Positions 11,101 to 21,063 of a stretch of 64,000 bases of DNA are shown here, in pieces (position 1 is the stretch's first letter; every line of letters starts with the position of its first letter). The translations under genes were made by a program, and so were the position numbers. The stretch spans positions 27,532,800 to 27,596,799 of the forward strand of contig OZ020619.1 of assembly GCA_963971575.1 (NCBI GenBank). Reading direction: 5' to 3'. A model generated the notes under the pieces. The model searched no databases. It worked only from the letters and a program-made list of their open reading frames with translations, and was not told where the DNA came from. This DNA is from Liopterus haemorrhoidalis. Lineage: Eukaryota; Arthropoda; Insecta; Coleoptera; Dytiscidae.

Positions 11101-13792
11101 TATTCGTTAACCTTGTATTGATAAGTTATTATGTGCAAAATTTCACGTTTATCGTACCTTTACTTTCAGAGGTATAAAAAGTCAAACTTTAAAATTTTTT
11201 CGAGTTGCAAATTTTTTAGGCCAAGTTTGATCCAAATTTTCTTCACGGGAATCGCTCATGAAGATTTGTTTATTATTTTGTTTAATAGAGCGCAAAAAGT
11301 TGTATAAGTTGGCAAAGTTTTGTTTCTCTCAACAAAATATTGGCAGAGATACTGTGTCTCAAAGTTGTCGAAATCTCGGAGTCATACCATAGAAGGCTGC
11401 GGTATGGGGTCAAACAAATTACTAAATCTCAGCAAGTATTGCATGGATGAACGTAAAACTTTACCAATGTTCGTTGAGGACATGTGTGAATGTCCATACA
11501 AAATTTCATCAAAATCCGTGATGGTCGAGCAGGGACCACTAGACCACTTGATATGGAATGACCCAGGGACGAGTATCGTGACAGCTGTTAGAGATGCCGA
11601 AGATCAAGTCACTTGGCGACGGTTGGTTCGAAGAGTATTAAACGAAGATGACACATCACTACATGTCGTTCGCGATGTTAGATTAAGAATAATATTTAGG
11701 GAGTTATAAGGAGAGCTACCTGTAATATTTTATTGCCAGGCAATTATAGTACAATTATAAAAATAAAATTACATCTTGCTTTTACATATACCTAATTGTA
11801 TTACTATGTATTCAAGTATAAATATATTTATCTACGACTAATACATAATGTAAGTATATCTGTAATTTTTGTAATAGAATGCCCTATGCTATTACCATAG
11901 GGAATAATGATGCGGGAATAATAAACTATTATTCCCTATCATAGTTTCTGTAAAAATTAATACAGCCATGACAACGGTGAAAAATAAACTGACAATTCAA
12001 ACAAATACGCTTTGTTAGAAAATAATATTGTAACAAAATTGTGTTTTTTTTTTTTTACTTACAGTTTTGTCGTAGAAAATATATACTATACAACTCGCTA
12101 TAATGGCTATTATTACCTCAGATAATGACACCACTCGCTCGCTTTGCTCGCTCGTATTGTAAATCTTCGGTAATAATAGCATTCATTATAGCGTCGTTGT
12201 ATAATATACTATTAGTTATCTTAAAACAGTGTTTAAAACTATATTACCACACACAGTTTGTAAGGCCGGGAAAAAGGGCAAAACCCAGCACTTTGGGTTA
12301 TTATTAACATCAAAAATCAGCTGTGGCCACCACAGGACCGACCGCCATCACAAAGTACTTGTGTAAAATACATTCTAGCAGCAGAGGCTTGGCCTAATAT
12401 TTTCTAACAGAGATATTATTTATCATGACCATGGAAACGTTACATATAAGTATGAAAAAATAGATATTTAGAAAAAAATTCGAAATTTTTTTCGTTTTAT
12501 CAAAAAGTGTCTCAAATAAAAGTTGTTGGTTATTTCTGTTATAGCAACTTTTGTTAAATAAATTTTTTCTAAATATTTTTCTGTTGTTAAATATTCGCAA
12601 AAATCTTAAAATCGACACGAGTAAACTCCCATTTCTAGTCAACCGATTTTTACCAAAAGTTGATCAACTCGACCATTGATGTCAAAAGCTTAAATTTGAA
12701 GTTTCATATATTCGCCAACATATATAAGGGATATAGTGTGATCATACCGATTTTGACATTTCGAGATTTCGATGGATCTCCACGAATTGAGGTCCCTACA
12801 TAACGTTTTGACTATTTTTAGCATGATGTCTTTCGGTATGTCTGTCATCAATGGCACGAGTTGATCAACTTGTGGTAAAAATCGGTTGACTAGAAATGAG
12901 TGTTTGCTCGTGTTGATTTTAAGATTTTTGCGAATATTTAGCAACAGAAAAATACTTCGAAAAAATTTATTTAACAAAAGTTGCTATGCAATAACTAATA
13001 ACTTTTATTTGAGACGTTTTTTGATGAAACGAAAAATATCGAAAAACTTTTGTAAAATTTTTCGAAATTTTTCAATTTTTCAAGTCTCATTTTTTCATAC
13101 TTATATGCAACGTTTCCATAGTCATGATAAATAATATCTCTGTTAGAAAATATTAGTCCAAGTTATTTCTACTCAGCTGCTAGACTGTTTTATACAAGTA
13201 CTTTATGATGGCGGTCAGTCCTGTGGTGGCCACACCTACTTTTTTATTCATATTTCGCAGGCGCTTCATACTTTCGTTACGGCCCTGATCATACCAGTCC
13301 AAATAGGTTCAAAATTATTTAAAAACTCTAACACTGGCATTTTTTATTTAAAATCCTGCAGACATAATAACACACGCTTACTAGGTCATCTTCCAATGTG
13401 TTCGTCTCATTCTGAAGATGGCCTAGTAAGCCGAAAAACGTCTTAATCCAATACATTATTATTATTATTTTTTTTTTCTTTCTTAACAATAATCGTGTTT
13501 TTATTATTTCCTTGTTCAAACTTTTTAAACGAGTGCCTTCAACTAATTCAATTAAAACTAAACACAATAATTTAGAGTTACTTACCCTACGCCATTTGTC
13601 GGGCTGTTTCCTACACATACCAATTCTATTTAAATTGTTCGCAATCTCTTCCCATTTAGCATCGTATTCTTCATTGTTCGTGTAATAAACTAGGTATGGT
13701 TCTTCATTAACAAAAGAAAGTAACATTTGCCGCTGAAGATTACTAACTCGACTGAAAGATCCTTGCTTCGAGGTATCCTTAATCACAAACAT
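4732..13792 (-). CDS. Myb/SANT-like DNA-binding protein, two-exon gene model
   Basis: Inferred 203-residue protein from exon 1 (13792-13586, 69 codons) and exon 2 (5136-4732, 134 codons plus stop). Exon 1 ends AGG|GTAAGT and exon 2 begins after TTTTCACAG. Both junctions are phase 0. Across the junction the reading KQPDKWRR + SLTSSIYRAKKKSDKIK has the shape of the third helix and basic tail of the Myb/SANT-like domain seen in zeste-type regulatory proteins (family knowledge): aromatic and tryptophan positions in YDAKWEEIANNLN, then KWRR, then a lysine-rich stretch. The C-terminal half is acidic and low in complexity and is not recognised. Such proteins bind DNA in the nucleus, and many insect copies are lineage-specific expansions. 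The 8.4 kb intron (5137-13585) is almost wholly transposons. Extra exons cannot be excluded. Confidence 0.6.
5740..6900 (-). mobile_element. Mariner element 1, decayed transposase
   Basis: A transposase reading runs on the minus strand from an ATG at 6813 to a stop at 5765, broken by stops and frameshifts. Recognisable parts are the helix-turn-helix IEASFGISKTAIHSIL, the linker block SRWIPHNLTETQK (the WVPHEL-type motif), a first catalytic block VTGDDTWIYSYEPKTKQQS, HHDNSSSHTT with the second Asp, and PYSSDLSPNYFF, where the third Asp of the DD34D triad is lost. The end is GEYFEK-like. Inverted terminal repeats could not be defined. Palindromic CTCGAGAAA runs at 7025-7050 may belong to its 5' side. 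It lies in the intron of the Myb/SANT-like gene, on the same strand as that gene. Confidence 0.85.
7199..7832 (+). pseudogene. RTE-type endonuclease-reverse transcriptase remnant, 5' part
   Basis: Frames jointly read EELVNLLDKLKTTSAN, a MTIDRAND block, WEVVDSMVYLGSLIHSSG (the thumb YLGS motif, about 7340-7400), then SESWIIRTADRRRIEAFEMW (near 7530-7600), CWRRILRNPWTD, FFGHVTRHNNLEKL and GKRRRSRSPTR. These are the standard C-terminal landmarks of the endonuclease-RT proteins abundant in insects. The copy is broken by stops and frameshifts and is cut at 7832 by the foldback element. Its continuation resumes at 11569. Confidence 0.8.
8742..8895 (+). repeat. Degenerate tandem repeat, about 33-bp period, in foldback arm
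   Basis: The core GGTTCCCAAGCC or a close variant recurs five to six times at spacings of 29-35 bp (near 8750, 8785, 8815, 8848, 8880). It is separated by variable G/T-rich text containing GTGGGTATCT. The mirror copy in the opposite arm is at about 10505-10660. Function unknown. Confidence 0.6.
9296..9820 (-). CDS. Unrecognised protein with KWWVG...SFYWP...CWVP motif, in foldback centre
   Basis: An open frame of 174 codons whose second half reads GGYVACIYNNKWWVGNVV, then a block with VKFMHPRGLAHSFYWPERKD, then ICWVPAQHLICGL. The pattern resembles a small beta-barrel (SH3/Tudor-like) segment seen at the C-terminus of transposon-associated or uncharacterised arthropod proteins. I cannot name the family. 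The last 30-40 codons are present three times: at the end of this frame, again in direct orientation at about 8920-9066 in the left arm, and inverted (plus strand) at about 10345-10466 in the right arm. The start is uncertain because the N-terminal part may be the tail of a longer, lost frame. It could be a degraded accessory gene of the element or captured host sequence. Confidence 0.45.
   Translation of the reverse strand: MTKTFTALNIYIYVPTEEIQENRTLQEERWKASTAIADTRDHHQFVPIDLNSISVSKVSNDTVNFVAKLSNSVDPNLKLAELFPGGYVACIYNNKWWVGNVVKISLEQNDAWVKFMHPRGLAHSFYWPERKDICWVPAQHLICGLPAPLVISPGRQYQFQEVTLKKVATKFNNK
11569..11709 (+). pseudogene. RTE-type reverse transcriptase remnant, 3' part
   Basis: Immediately beyond the foldback, the frame TSIVTAVRDAEDQVTWRRLV and RRVLNEDDTS is the usual extreme C-terminus of the endonuclease-RT family (REAENR..W..LVRRI pattern). 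It matches the position where the 5' part at 7199-7832 breaks off. Together they mark a single retroelement copy split by the insertion. Confidence 0.7.
11710..12073. other. No supported gene
   Basis: AT-rich DNA with short inverted motifs around 11885-11945 (AGGGAATAATGATGCGGGAA and its partial complement). A related GATGCGGGAATAATAAA string occurs at 38850, next to a Harbinger-type element. Confidence 0.4.
12074..12212. mobile_element. Short palindromic MITE
   Basis: Arms 12074-12117 and 12169-12212 are inverted copies (core TATACAAC..CGCTATAATG, ending CTATTATTACC). They flank a loop with the repetitive text CTCGCTCGCTTTGCTCGCTC. Size and symmetry are those of a MITE. The target duplication is ambiguous in this AT-rich context. 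Confidence 0.65.
12318..13235. mobile_element. Foldback element, GTGGCCACCACAGGAC family, copy 1
   Basis: The outer ends carry GTGGCCACCACAGGAC on the left and its complement on the right (to 13234). The arms (about 12323-12700 and 12850-13234) share inverted text including GAAACGTTRCATATAAGTATG and AAAAGTTGMTATA-like segments. The centre contains GATCATACCGATTTTGACAT and a block that recurs in the copy at 16255-16940. A third, one-armed relative is at 40480-40995. The open frames inside are by-products of the symmetric AT-rich arms. Confidence 0.75.
13360..13470. repeat. 16-bp stem hairpin followed by (ATT)n and poly(T)
   Basis: TTACTAGGTCATCTTC (13379-13394) pairs with GAAGATGGCCTAGTAA (13416-13431), with one G-T pair. 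It is followed by GCCGAAAAACGTC and a run of TTA/ATT and T. A GAAGATGGCC...GCCGAAA block before a short tandem tail is typical of 3' ends of some retroelements in arthropods (Penelope-like or LINE). The exact family is an inference. It lies inside the intron of the Myb/SANT-like gene, next to exon 1. Confidence 0.4.
13586..13792 (-). CDS. Exon 1 of Myb/SANT-like gene
   Basis: Starts at the ATG at 13792 (MFVIKDTSKQG) and contains the first two helices of a Myb/SANT-like fold: LQRQMLLSFVNEEPYLV, then AKWEEIANNLNRIGMC, then QPDKWRR. The frame stays open beyond 13586, but that read-through turns into low-complexity lysine sequence and leaves the domain unfinished. The perfect GTAAGT donor at 13585-13580 is therefore taken as the exon end. 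Confidence 0.6.
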
Positions 13793-13928
13793 TCTCCTTA
13801 AATGTAAAGTAGCTTTATGTTAAATATTGCACAATTTAAACTTAAACTAGGTAATAAATTAGCATAATGATCGGGGGGGGGGGGTAATGGTTGGGATTTA
13901 GTAAATTTGAATATGTATTTATCTTATA

Positions 13929-15187
13929 TCAGGTCTGGGAAAAAGTTCGTGGCGTTTTTGCCGATAGACGGCGCCAATTGCAAATAACTCAGGAAACACA
14001 GATCGCAGGGACACCACTAAGCGCTCGTTGGAAAGGTGACAGTTCGAGCGTTACTTTGAGTGTCTAAACATCAAAATTTGTGCAGTGGTTGGAAAGTTGT
14101 TTGTGTTTGAAAATGGAGAAAAGTAATGAAAAATTGCGCTATATTTTGCAATATTATTACAACAAAGGGAAGAAGGGTGCGCAGGCTTGTGAAAAAAATT
14201 GTGCTGTGTACGGTGAAGGTACTTTATCAAAATCTGCTGCGCGGAAATAGTTCGCTCGCTTTCGTTCTGGTAATTTTAATGTGAAAGATGACTCATGCTA
14301 TGGTCCTCCAATCAGTGAAAAAGCTGATGAAATTTTTGAAAAATTGCAGCAAGGTAGGCATATCAGCAGTGTTGATATTGGTACGGAGCTAGGCATTGAC
14401 CACAAAACTGTTTTGAACCATTTACGTTGAGCGAACCATTTTTATTTGAGCGCGAAAAACATGATAGACCGAATTAACATCTGCGATGCGCTGCTGAAAC
14501 GCAATGAAATCGAGCCATTTCTGAAACGTGTCATAACCCGTAATGAAAAATGGATCATGTACGACAATCGGAAGCGTAAAAGATCGTGGACAAGGGATGG
14601 TGAGCCGTCACAAGCATTCGCGAAGCGAGGATTGACGCCGATCAAGGTGATGCTGTGTGTGTGGTGGGACTGGAAGGGAATCGTCCACCATGAGCTATTT
14701 CCAGTTGGTCAGACGATTGATTCAACTCTACTGTGGACAACTAGAGAGATTACGCCAGGCAATTGAAAGAAACGGCCCGAATTGAATAATAGGAAAGGTG
14801 TTGTCTTTCATCATGACAACGCAAGACCACACACTTCTTTGATGACCCGTCAAAAATTGCGAGAGTTTGGTTGGGAAATTTTGTTGCATCCACCGTAAAG
14901 TCCAGACATAGCACCCTCTGATAATCACCTATTCCGATCTCTGCAGAATTCTCTCAATGGAATTAAGCTGGTTTCAAAAGAAGCCTGTGAAAACCACTTG
15001 ATTCAGTTTTTCAACCAGAAACCACAGAAGTTCTTCACCGATGGCATCATGGCTCTACCCGAGAAATGGCGAAACGTTGTCGATAATAATGGAGCATATT
15101 TGGTTTAAATAAATTCATTTTCACACTATAACAAAACCAGGTGAATTTTACTTAAAAAAAAAGCCACGTACTTTTTTCCAGACCTGA
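13929..15187 (+). mobile_element. Full-length decayed mariner element 2 with intact TIRs
   Basis: The 1259-bp element begins TCAGGTCTGGGAAAAAGTTC and ends with the inverted equivalent (ACTTTTTTCCAGACCTGA), flanked by TA on both sides. The transposase frame runs from the ATG at 14113 to the stop near 15106. Landmarks are ILQYYYNKGKKGAQACEKNC, FARFRSGNFNVKDD, HISSVDIGTELGIDHKTVL, VITRNEKWIMYDNRKRKRSW, VMLCVWWDWKGIVHHEL, HHDNARPHTS and SPDIAPSDNHLF. The second and third acidic residues are 34 residues apart (DD34D). The first catalytic position in the T-R-N-E-K block reads N instead of D. Stops at about 14248, 14428, 14764 and 14896 kill it. Confidence 0.92.
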
Positions 15188-15419
15188 TATATAAAAATCA
15201 ATTTCTGTTTGTCTCTCTGTCTGTTCTTTATGCAAAGCCAAACGGATGGACCGATTTTACTAAATTTAGTACAGGGGGGTAAAATAATCCGAGGAAGGTT
15301 TTAGTGAGGGTTCCAACTTCGTCCATGTCCCCCTATGGGGCGATATGGAAGGAAACCATAATTTTTCGCTCTCTGTGCAGTTGATTACGTAGGCTAAACC
15401 TCAACATCTCTACTTTAAA

Positions 15420-15861
15420 AACAATTTATTACGGTTTAGCCCAGTCAACACTTCAGTACGGTATACTTATTTGGGGTGGGGCAGTGAAAACAGTGTTATA
15501 TAAAGTAAAAGTATCTCAGAACTTACTCTTACGAATTATTTTGAATAAACCGTTTAGATACTCGACACAAAAACTGTATGAAGAGACTGGAGTTTTTAAC
15601 ATATGTAAACTGTATCTCAAATTAGCTTCATACCGTTTTAAGATTAAATTCAAATTGTATGATTTTCTTCAGTTTCCTGGTCATACGTACAATACCAGAA
15701 TCAATTCTAATAAAATCAGCTTGAATAGTAAAGTCAAAAAGAAATTTAGTACATCAAATTTTTCATTTATTCCTAAATTGTATAATTCATTTTCTGTAAA
15801 TATTAAATCTAACCTTTTAAATTTCTCTAAATTAACGTTTAACAGCTTAACGTTTAACTAA
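15420..15861 (+). pseudogene. Non-LTR retrotransposon C-terminal fragment (copy C)
   Basis: Starting in an upstream frame with LQYGILIWGGA, the reading continues as 125 open codons (15484-15861) with VSQNLLLRIILNKPFRYST, then KLYEETGVFNI and a C-terminal FIPKLYNSFSVNIKSN block. The YGI..WG...Q..ILR order is the standard post-thumb C-terminal region of Jockey/CR1-type ORF2 proteins. The RT core is missing, so it is a 5'-truncated copy. The AT-rich tract to about 16190 is probably its 3' UTR. Confidence 0.75.
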
Positions 15862-16254
15862 CTTCTGGTTAAGTAATATTTCTCAGTCCACTATCAATTC
15901 TATTTTACACAGCTAATGAAGTCTGTTTCTTGTATTGTTTTATTAATATTATTCTACACTCTTTTATAATTTTATTATTATTTTTATTATAAATTGTTAT
16001 TTTTCTCTTTCATTTGTTTAATTTTTCTTTGTATTACTAATTATTTATATTATGATATTTTTATATTATTATTTACTTATTATTTACTATTTATTTTAAT
16101 GCTATTGGTTTAGTTTATATGATTAAATTGTTATTATATTATGCACTGTTAAGACTCATAATACGTTATATTGTAGCTAAATAAATATATAGGACTGTAC
16201 AGGATTGTCACCACAAGGTACTATGTACTTTTTGTGACACATTAAGATTTTTGG

Positions 16255-16940
16255 CCCATATATTTTATTACCGACCGCCAACATATATAAGATATAAGGG
16301 AGGTATTGTGATCATACCGATTTTGACATTTCGAGATTTCGATGAATCTCCACGAATTGAGGTCCCTACATAACGTTTTGACTATTTTTAGCATGATGTC
16401 TGTCGGTCTGTCTGTCCGTCCGTCTGTCTGTCTGTCCGTCTGTCTGTCTGTCCGTCTGTCTGTGTGCACGTGCAGAGCAAATTCGGCTGAAAGGATTTTT
16501 ATTAAACTTCATATTTAAGCTTCTGCCATCAATGGCACGAGTTTTGGTAAAAACTCAACTTTTCAACTTTTCAACTTTTCAACTTTTGGTAAAAATCGGT
16601 TGACTAAAAATGGGAATTTACTCGTTTCGATTATAAGATTTTTGTGAATATTTCACAACAGAAAAATATTTCGAAAAAATTTATTGAACAAAAGTTGCTA
16701 TAAAAGCAATAACTAATAACTTTAATTTGAGACGTTTTTTGATAAAACGAAAAATTTCGAATAATTTTTCGAAATTTTTTGTCAATTTTTTCATACTTAT
16801 ATGTAACGTTTGCCTGGTCATGATAAATAATATCTGTTAGAAAATATTAGGCCAAGTTATTGCTACTCTGCTGCTAGAATCTATTTTTTATAAGTACTTT
16901 ATGATGGCGGTCGGTCCTGTGGTGGCCACAGCTGATTTTT
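16255..16940. mobile_element. Foldback element, same family as 12318-13235, copy 2
   Basis: Shares the block CATACCGATTTTGACATTTCG through TTTAGCATGATGTC (16310-16400) and the right arm with GATGGCGGTCGGTCCTGTGG, then TGGCCACAGCTGATTTTT. It contains a (TCTG/TCCG)n microsatellite at 16393-16465 and a short TTTTCAACTTTTCAAC tandem run at 16555-16585. The left arm is truncated relative to copy 1. Confidence 0.7.
16393..16465 (+). repeat. (TCTG)n microsatellite with TCCG variants
   Basis: About 18 tetranucleotide units, mostly TCTG with interspersed TCCG, inside the foldback copy. The translated frame (RTDRQTDRQ on the minus strand) is a by-product of the repeat. Confidence 0.9.
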
Positions 16941-17203
16941 TTTAGTTATATCTTGAATGTACATTTAGTCTATTGTATATTTGGCTAAACAAATAAATAA
17001 AGATATATCGATTTAATGTAGACACAAAAAGGAAGATCTTAACTAGATCTAAAAAAAAGTCCGTGAGAGCATATACCTATCATGCACCGATATCGTGTAT
17101 TGAGCATTTTCTGTTTTTAAACGTAATAGTATGTATTATGAATTATAAAGTTTGTGGGTGCATAACATCAGTGTTTTATAGTGATGTATTGAACACTATA
17201 CAT

Positions 17204-18158
17204 CAAGGGTGTCAAACTCATTTCAGTTTCGGGCCATTTTTCTACCAAGTAAAATTTACGCGGGCCGCATGTTATATACAGGCTTTTCCAAACGTTTAGG
17301 CGGAACTAAATGGGAATTTCGTTCTTTAAAGTTGTCACGAGAAAGAACCTTGCTTGGATAATTTCAAGTTTAACGTTGGTATGTGAAAATTAAAAATTCC
17401 AACAGTGAAACCTTAGAGACGATGACATTTATTAAAAATTGAATACATTTTCACATATTTTGAAGACAAAAAAAAATAATAATAATAAATAGGAAATTTT
17501 TATTAAGAATGACAAAAAATTCATATTAAATGAAACGGACATTTTATAAAACCAATCAATTTAATCTAGAATTTGCAATGTGAGTATGATTTACAAAGCT
17601 TAAACAAAATGACCAAAAGTCCAAATTAACAGATAAAAATTACTAGATTTCAAAATCTAGTTCCATCTCAACGTTTGGAATAGCCTATATTTATATTGTT
17701 ACTTATTCTGTTTTTTATTTTCCTCCATTTTTCTGAATATTTATTTGAAGGAAGTAAGGAAATAACATTTAAATAATAACAATTAAATTTTGCCAAAATA
17801 TTTGCTTTATCGAACAACAAAACAAACACGGGTTGAAATCCGCGTAGTGGTACTGTATACAGCAGTTGCACCTATAGAAAAGTGGTATTTTAAAGCTCTG
17901 CTTACGAGAGTATTATTTGGAATCACGGGGAATCGCTGATCTACCGACTATCGCACGGCTAACTGCAATAGTTATTGCCAGACTATTGGGTTTCCGCCCT
18001 TCGCCGAAGTCTTGACGCCGCAGCCCGGACAGCTTCTGTCACTAGGCATTTTCGTTCAAATAAATGTATATACTGTATATATTATAAAAAATTATTATAG
18101 TATAAGTCGTTACGGGCCGCTAAAATGCAAGTATTCGGCCGCCAGTTTGACACCCTTG
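17204..18158. mobile_element. hAT-type non-autonomous element (CAAGGGTGTCAAAC termini)
   Basis: The left end CAAGGGTGTCAAACTCATTT and right end CAGTTTGACACCCTTG are inverted repeats, flanked by an exact 8-bp duplication CTATACAT (17196-17203 and 18159-18166). Subterminal GGGCCGCA/GGCCGC motifs lie on both sides. An 8-bp duplication and this size fit hAT. A Tc1-type MITE is nested at 17279-17687. No transposase remnant was seen. Confidence 0.88.
17279..17687. mobile_element. TA-flanked MITE nested in the hAT element
   Basis: Terminal inverted repeats read GGCTTTTCCAAACGTTTAGG on the left and CAACGTTTGGAATAGCC on the right, followed inward by GGAACTA. They are flanked by TA dinucleotides. A second copy lies at about 19845-20252 (shared TTGTCACGAGAAAG-type, ATGACCAAAAGTCC and TTTCAAAATCTAGTTCC blocks). 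Confidence 0.75.
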
Positions 18159-18166
18159 CTATACAT

Positions 18167-19056
18167 CAAAGATTAATAATATTGGAGTTATCACAGGGTA
18201 AACATAAGTCCAAAATGCAGATATGTTGAGAGTTGTGGAATTTACCAAGAGATGGCACTGCTCGTTAGTCGTTTATTCTCCTCTGCCTAACGATAGTTAT
18301 AATTACTATACCTACCATTTTATACACTGAACTTTGACGTTGTGAGCGTTATGTTCTACTTTCTTGGAATTAAGTGGTGAAATGCCGTACCGAAGCACGG
18401 ATACTCCCGCTAGTATTATTTATATAACGCCGCATCCGTCTAGGGTGAACGGCTTTTGACAAGTTAGGAGACGTTTTTACTAGCAACTTACCAAATTGCC
18501 TGAATAAAAAAGTGATCAACCAATATCTGTTCCAACAAACGGATCAGAAACTCTGACATTATGATAGGTATTTTTAGATTTTCGTATAATCAAGAAATTG
18601 GAAAATTGTGACCAAGCGGCTGAATTTAGAGAATTGAGCACATGTACCAGAAATACTAGGATTTAAAAAATATAACCAAATATGTATTTATCGAAAAAAA
18701 TAAGTTTGTAAAATTTTAAGGGATATCAAATGAAAGTCCTTACACGTGGATTAACAATTAGTTTTCTTTTTATCAACAAATTATGATATTATCATCTCTT
18801 TTTGTTTTTGATATAGACAATATTCAACAGCAAAGTTGTCAACTTCATTTGGGTCGTGGTCTATTTTTATACAAAATTATAAGCAGTGACGGAACTTCAA
18901 ATATCCTGAAGGGCTTCTTCAAATATTTTTATAAATAGATAAGAGATATAGTATACGTTTTTAAATACATTTTTATCCTAAATAAGCTTAATTTTTTTTC
19001 CTGTGTCGTCAGTTCTCCCTACTCCCGGTCTTACAGATAAACATCATAATTCCCTA
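18167..19056. other. No supported gene
   Basis: AT-rich DNA. A segment near 18715-18790 (GGGATATCAAATGAAAGTCC) recurs inverted near 30815-30845, which suggests a shared old repeat. No coding signal. Confidence 0.4.
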
Positions 19057-19844
19057 ATCATGAGTAGGGTGGGAATTTATTTTTGAATATCGATATATGC
19101 ACGATTCGATATATCGTAAGTGTGATATCGATATTCGATATATATCGAAGTAAAAATATCGATATATCGAAATAACTAACACGCAGAGCCGGCGCGAGGG
19201 TCTGTGGCGCCCGTAGGGAAGATTGAATTGAGCGCCCCAATACAGGGCGTAACTAGTTTTTTTCGAGCATATCAAATGAAGACAAAAGGTCCTCACTCCT
19301 AAATTTCAAGTGAAGAACTAAAAAAAAAGGTCCTCACTTCTAAATCTCAAGTGAAGACCTAAAAAAAAGTCCTCACTTCTAAATTTCTAAATTTGTTCAC
19401 TTTTATCCTTATAAAAGTGAACAGCATTTTTTTGGTTATTTTTATAGTAAATATAGTAAATATTTTTTTTTATATTATCTGTCTAATTTTTTAATACGTA
19501 ACTAACAGGGAAAGTTCATGGTTTATGTTGTATATTTACAATATATGTATAATATTATCATAGTATTGGTGCGCACGGATACCTCAAAGTCCGTTTACAC
19601 CACAAAAGTTACCAAAATCTTCAGATCTACTTACGTATTACAAAATGAAACAACTTATAGTAAAAGTACTTTTATAGTGTATTACGGACTTTACATGTTA
19701 ATTAAAAATATTCATTACGTTGTAAAACCGACTTTAGATTTATTGGTTATGATTATTAAAAAAGTGAAAATAAAAAAAAATTTAATACCAACATGACAAA
19801 GGTACAATTTCAAAGGTGCAAATTATTGAAATCAATTTCGTCTT

Positions 19845-20252
19845 ACTTTAACGATTAGACGGAACTAAATGGAAATTTCGTTATTTTAGGTTGTCACGAA
19901 AAGGGACCTTGCTTGGGTTATTTCATGTTTCAGGTTTGGTATGTGAAAATTTAAAATTCCAGCAGTGAAACTAACGCCCATGAAACCATGGAAGCGAATG
20001 ACATATGTCAAATATTTTAATACATTTTTCCATATTTTAAAACTTAATAAATGGGGAAATTTTTATTAAGAATGACAAAAAATTAAATTGCAATGAAAAG
20101 GACATTTTATAATGACAATCAATTTAATCTAGAATTTGCAATGTGAGTATGATTTACAAAGCTTAAACAAAATGACCAAAAGTCCGAATTAATAGATAAA
20201 AATTACTAGATTTCAAAATCTAGTTCCGCCTAAACGTTTAGAATTGCCGGCA
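19845..20252. mobile_element. MITE, second copy of the family at 17279-17687
   Basis: Shares with the first copy the order GACGGAACTAAATGG, TTTCGTTATTTTAGGTTGTC, ACCTTGCTTGG, TTGCAATGTGAGTATGATTT, then CTAGTTCCGCCTAAACG. Its outer ends are more decayed than those of copy 1. Confidence 0.7.
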
Positions 20253-20459
20253 CTATTCTACTTTAGCAAACCCACTAGACAATGTTGCCAACTATAGTAA
20301 AATTAAAACAAGTAAATTTAAACTAAAATCAAAATAGAATTAAAATTATTTGTATAATAATGCTTAACTGTAAGTTAAATAAATCTAATTAAATTAATAT
20401 TCCGGTATTTTATAATAAGAATATAAATAATATTACATTCACAGCCGATTAAAGATTAA

Positions 20460-20805
20460 AAAAGGGGGAACATAATTTAGTGCACCTAAAAACTGGGTGA
20501 TTAGGTTAGGTTTAGTTAGTAAAAGTCTAGGACAGCAGAAGCCGAAAAGCTCAAAGTAAGCTTAAAAAAGTTTGTGTAAAAAACGTTTGTGCGGTGTAGG
20601 ATGTAATTCAGTAGTTATACATTTATCTTGTTGTTGTTATATTTTGTAAAGTGTATACTTTCTTTATATATATGTTTTTTTCACACGAACTTCTTTAAGG
20701 TTACTTTGAGTCTTTCGGCTTATGTTGTCCTAGATTTTTACTAACTAAACCTAACCTAATTACCTTGTGTTTAGGTGCACAGTACTTAATTTTCCCCCCA
20801 CATTA
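20460..20805. repeat. Foldback with AATTAGGTTAGGTTTAGTTA arms
   Basis: The left arm (about 20465-20600) includes TTAGGTTAGGTTTAGTTAG, then AGTCTAGGACAGCAGAAGCC. The right arm (about 20690-20800) is its inverted copy. A fragment of an arm occurs at 993-1045. Confidence 0.7.
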
Positions 20806-21063
20806 GCCTAATTAAAATTGTGTATCATTGTGCATACGTTTATAACATGGTGGTGCAGAGGGCTAGTTCATTGTCCACCTGAATAATTTTTTTTTTAAAT
20901 ATCGATACAATGCGTAATAAATAACTACAACAGAAAAAAGTGAAAATAAATAATATTAAATTAAATTTAAACTACATTTATATATTAAAACTCTAATCAC
21001 AGTAGAAATTAAGGGAATATTACTTATTTCTATATTTCTTATAAATAAACTCATTTATGTCGG

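Larger units (their letters stand above)
7833..11563. mobile_element. Giant foldback DNA transposon with 1.37 kb arms
   Basis: The sequence 7833-9210 recurs inverted at 10197-11563 with high identity, giving arms of about 1.37 kb around a 1 kb centre. The outer ends begin GGTCATTCCATGTCAAGTGG on the left, and the right end reads the same inverted with one change. The element is flanked by CAGGG on both sides (7828-7832 and 11564-11568), a candidate 5-bp target duplication. It interrupts an RTE-type reverse transcriptase whose parts lie just outside both ends, which supports the boundaries. The centre carries the open frame at 9296-9820. The superfamily is not recognised. Confidence 0.8.

Noticed and set aside
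13328..13585. Continuation of the exon 1 reading frame (Lys-rich, 85 codons)
   Set aside because: It follows a perfect GTAAGT donor, crosses an (ATT)n/poly(T) tract and leaves the Myb/SANT domain incomplete. Taken as intron read-through.
16242..16469. DRQTDRQT-type protein
   Set aside because: Translation of the (TCTG)n microsatellite.
19054..19296. Tyr/Ile/Arg-rich ORFs at the ATCGATAT arrays (also 21410-21650)
   Set aside because: By-products of the subterminal repeat motif; no domain.
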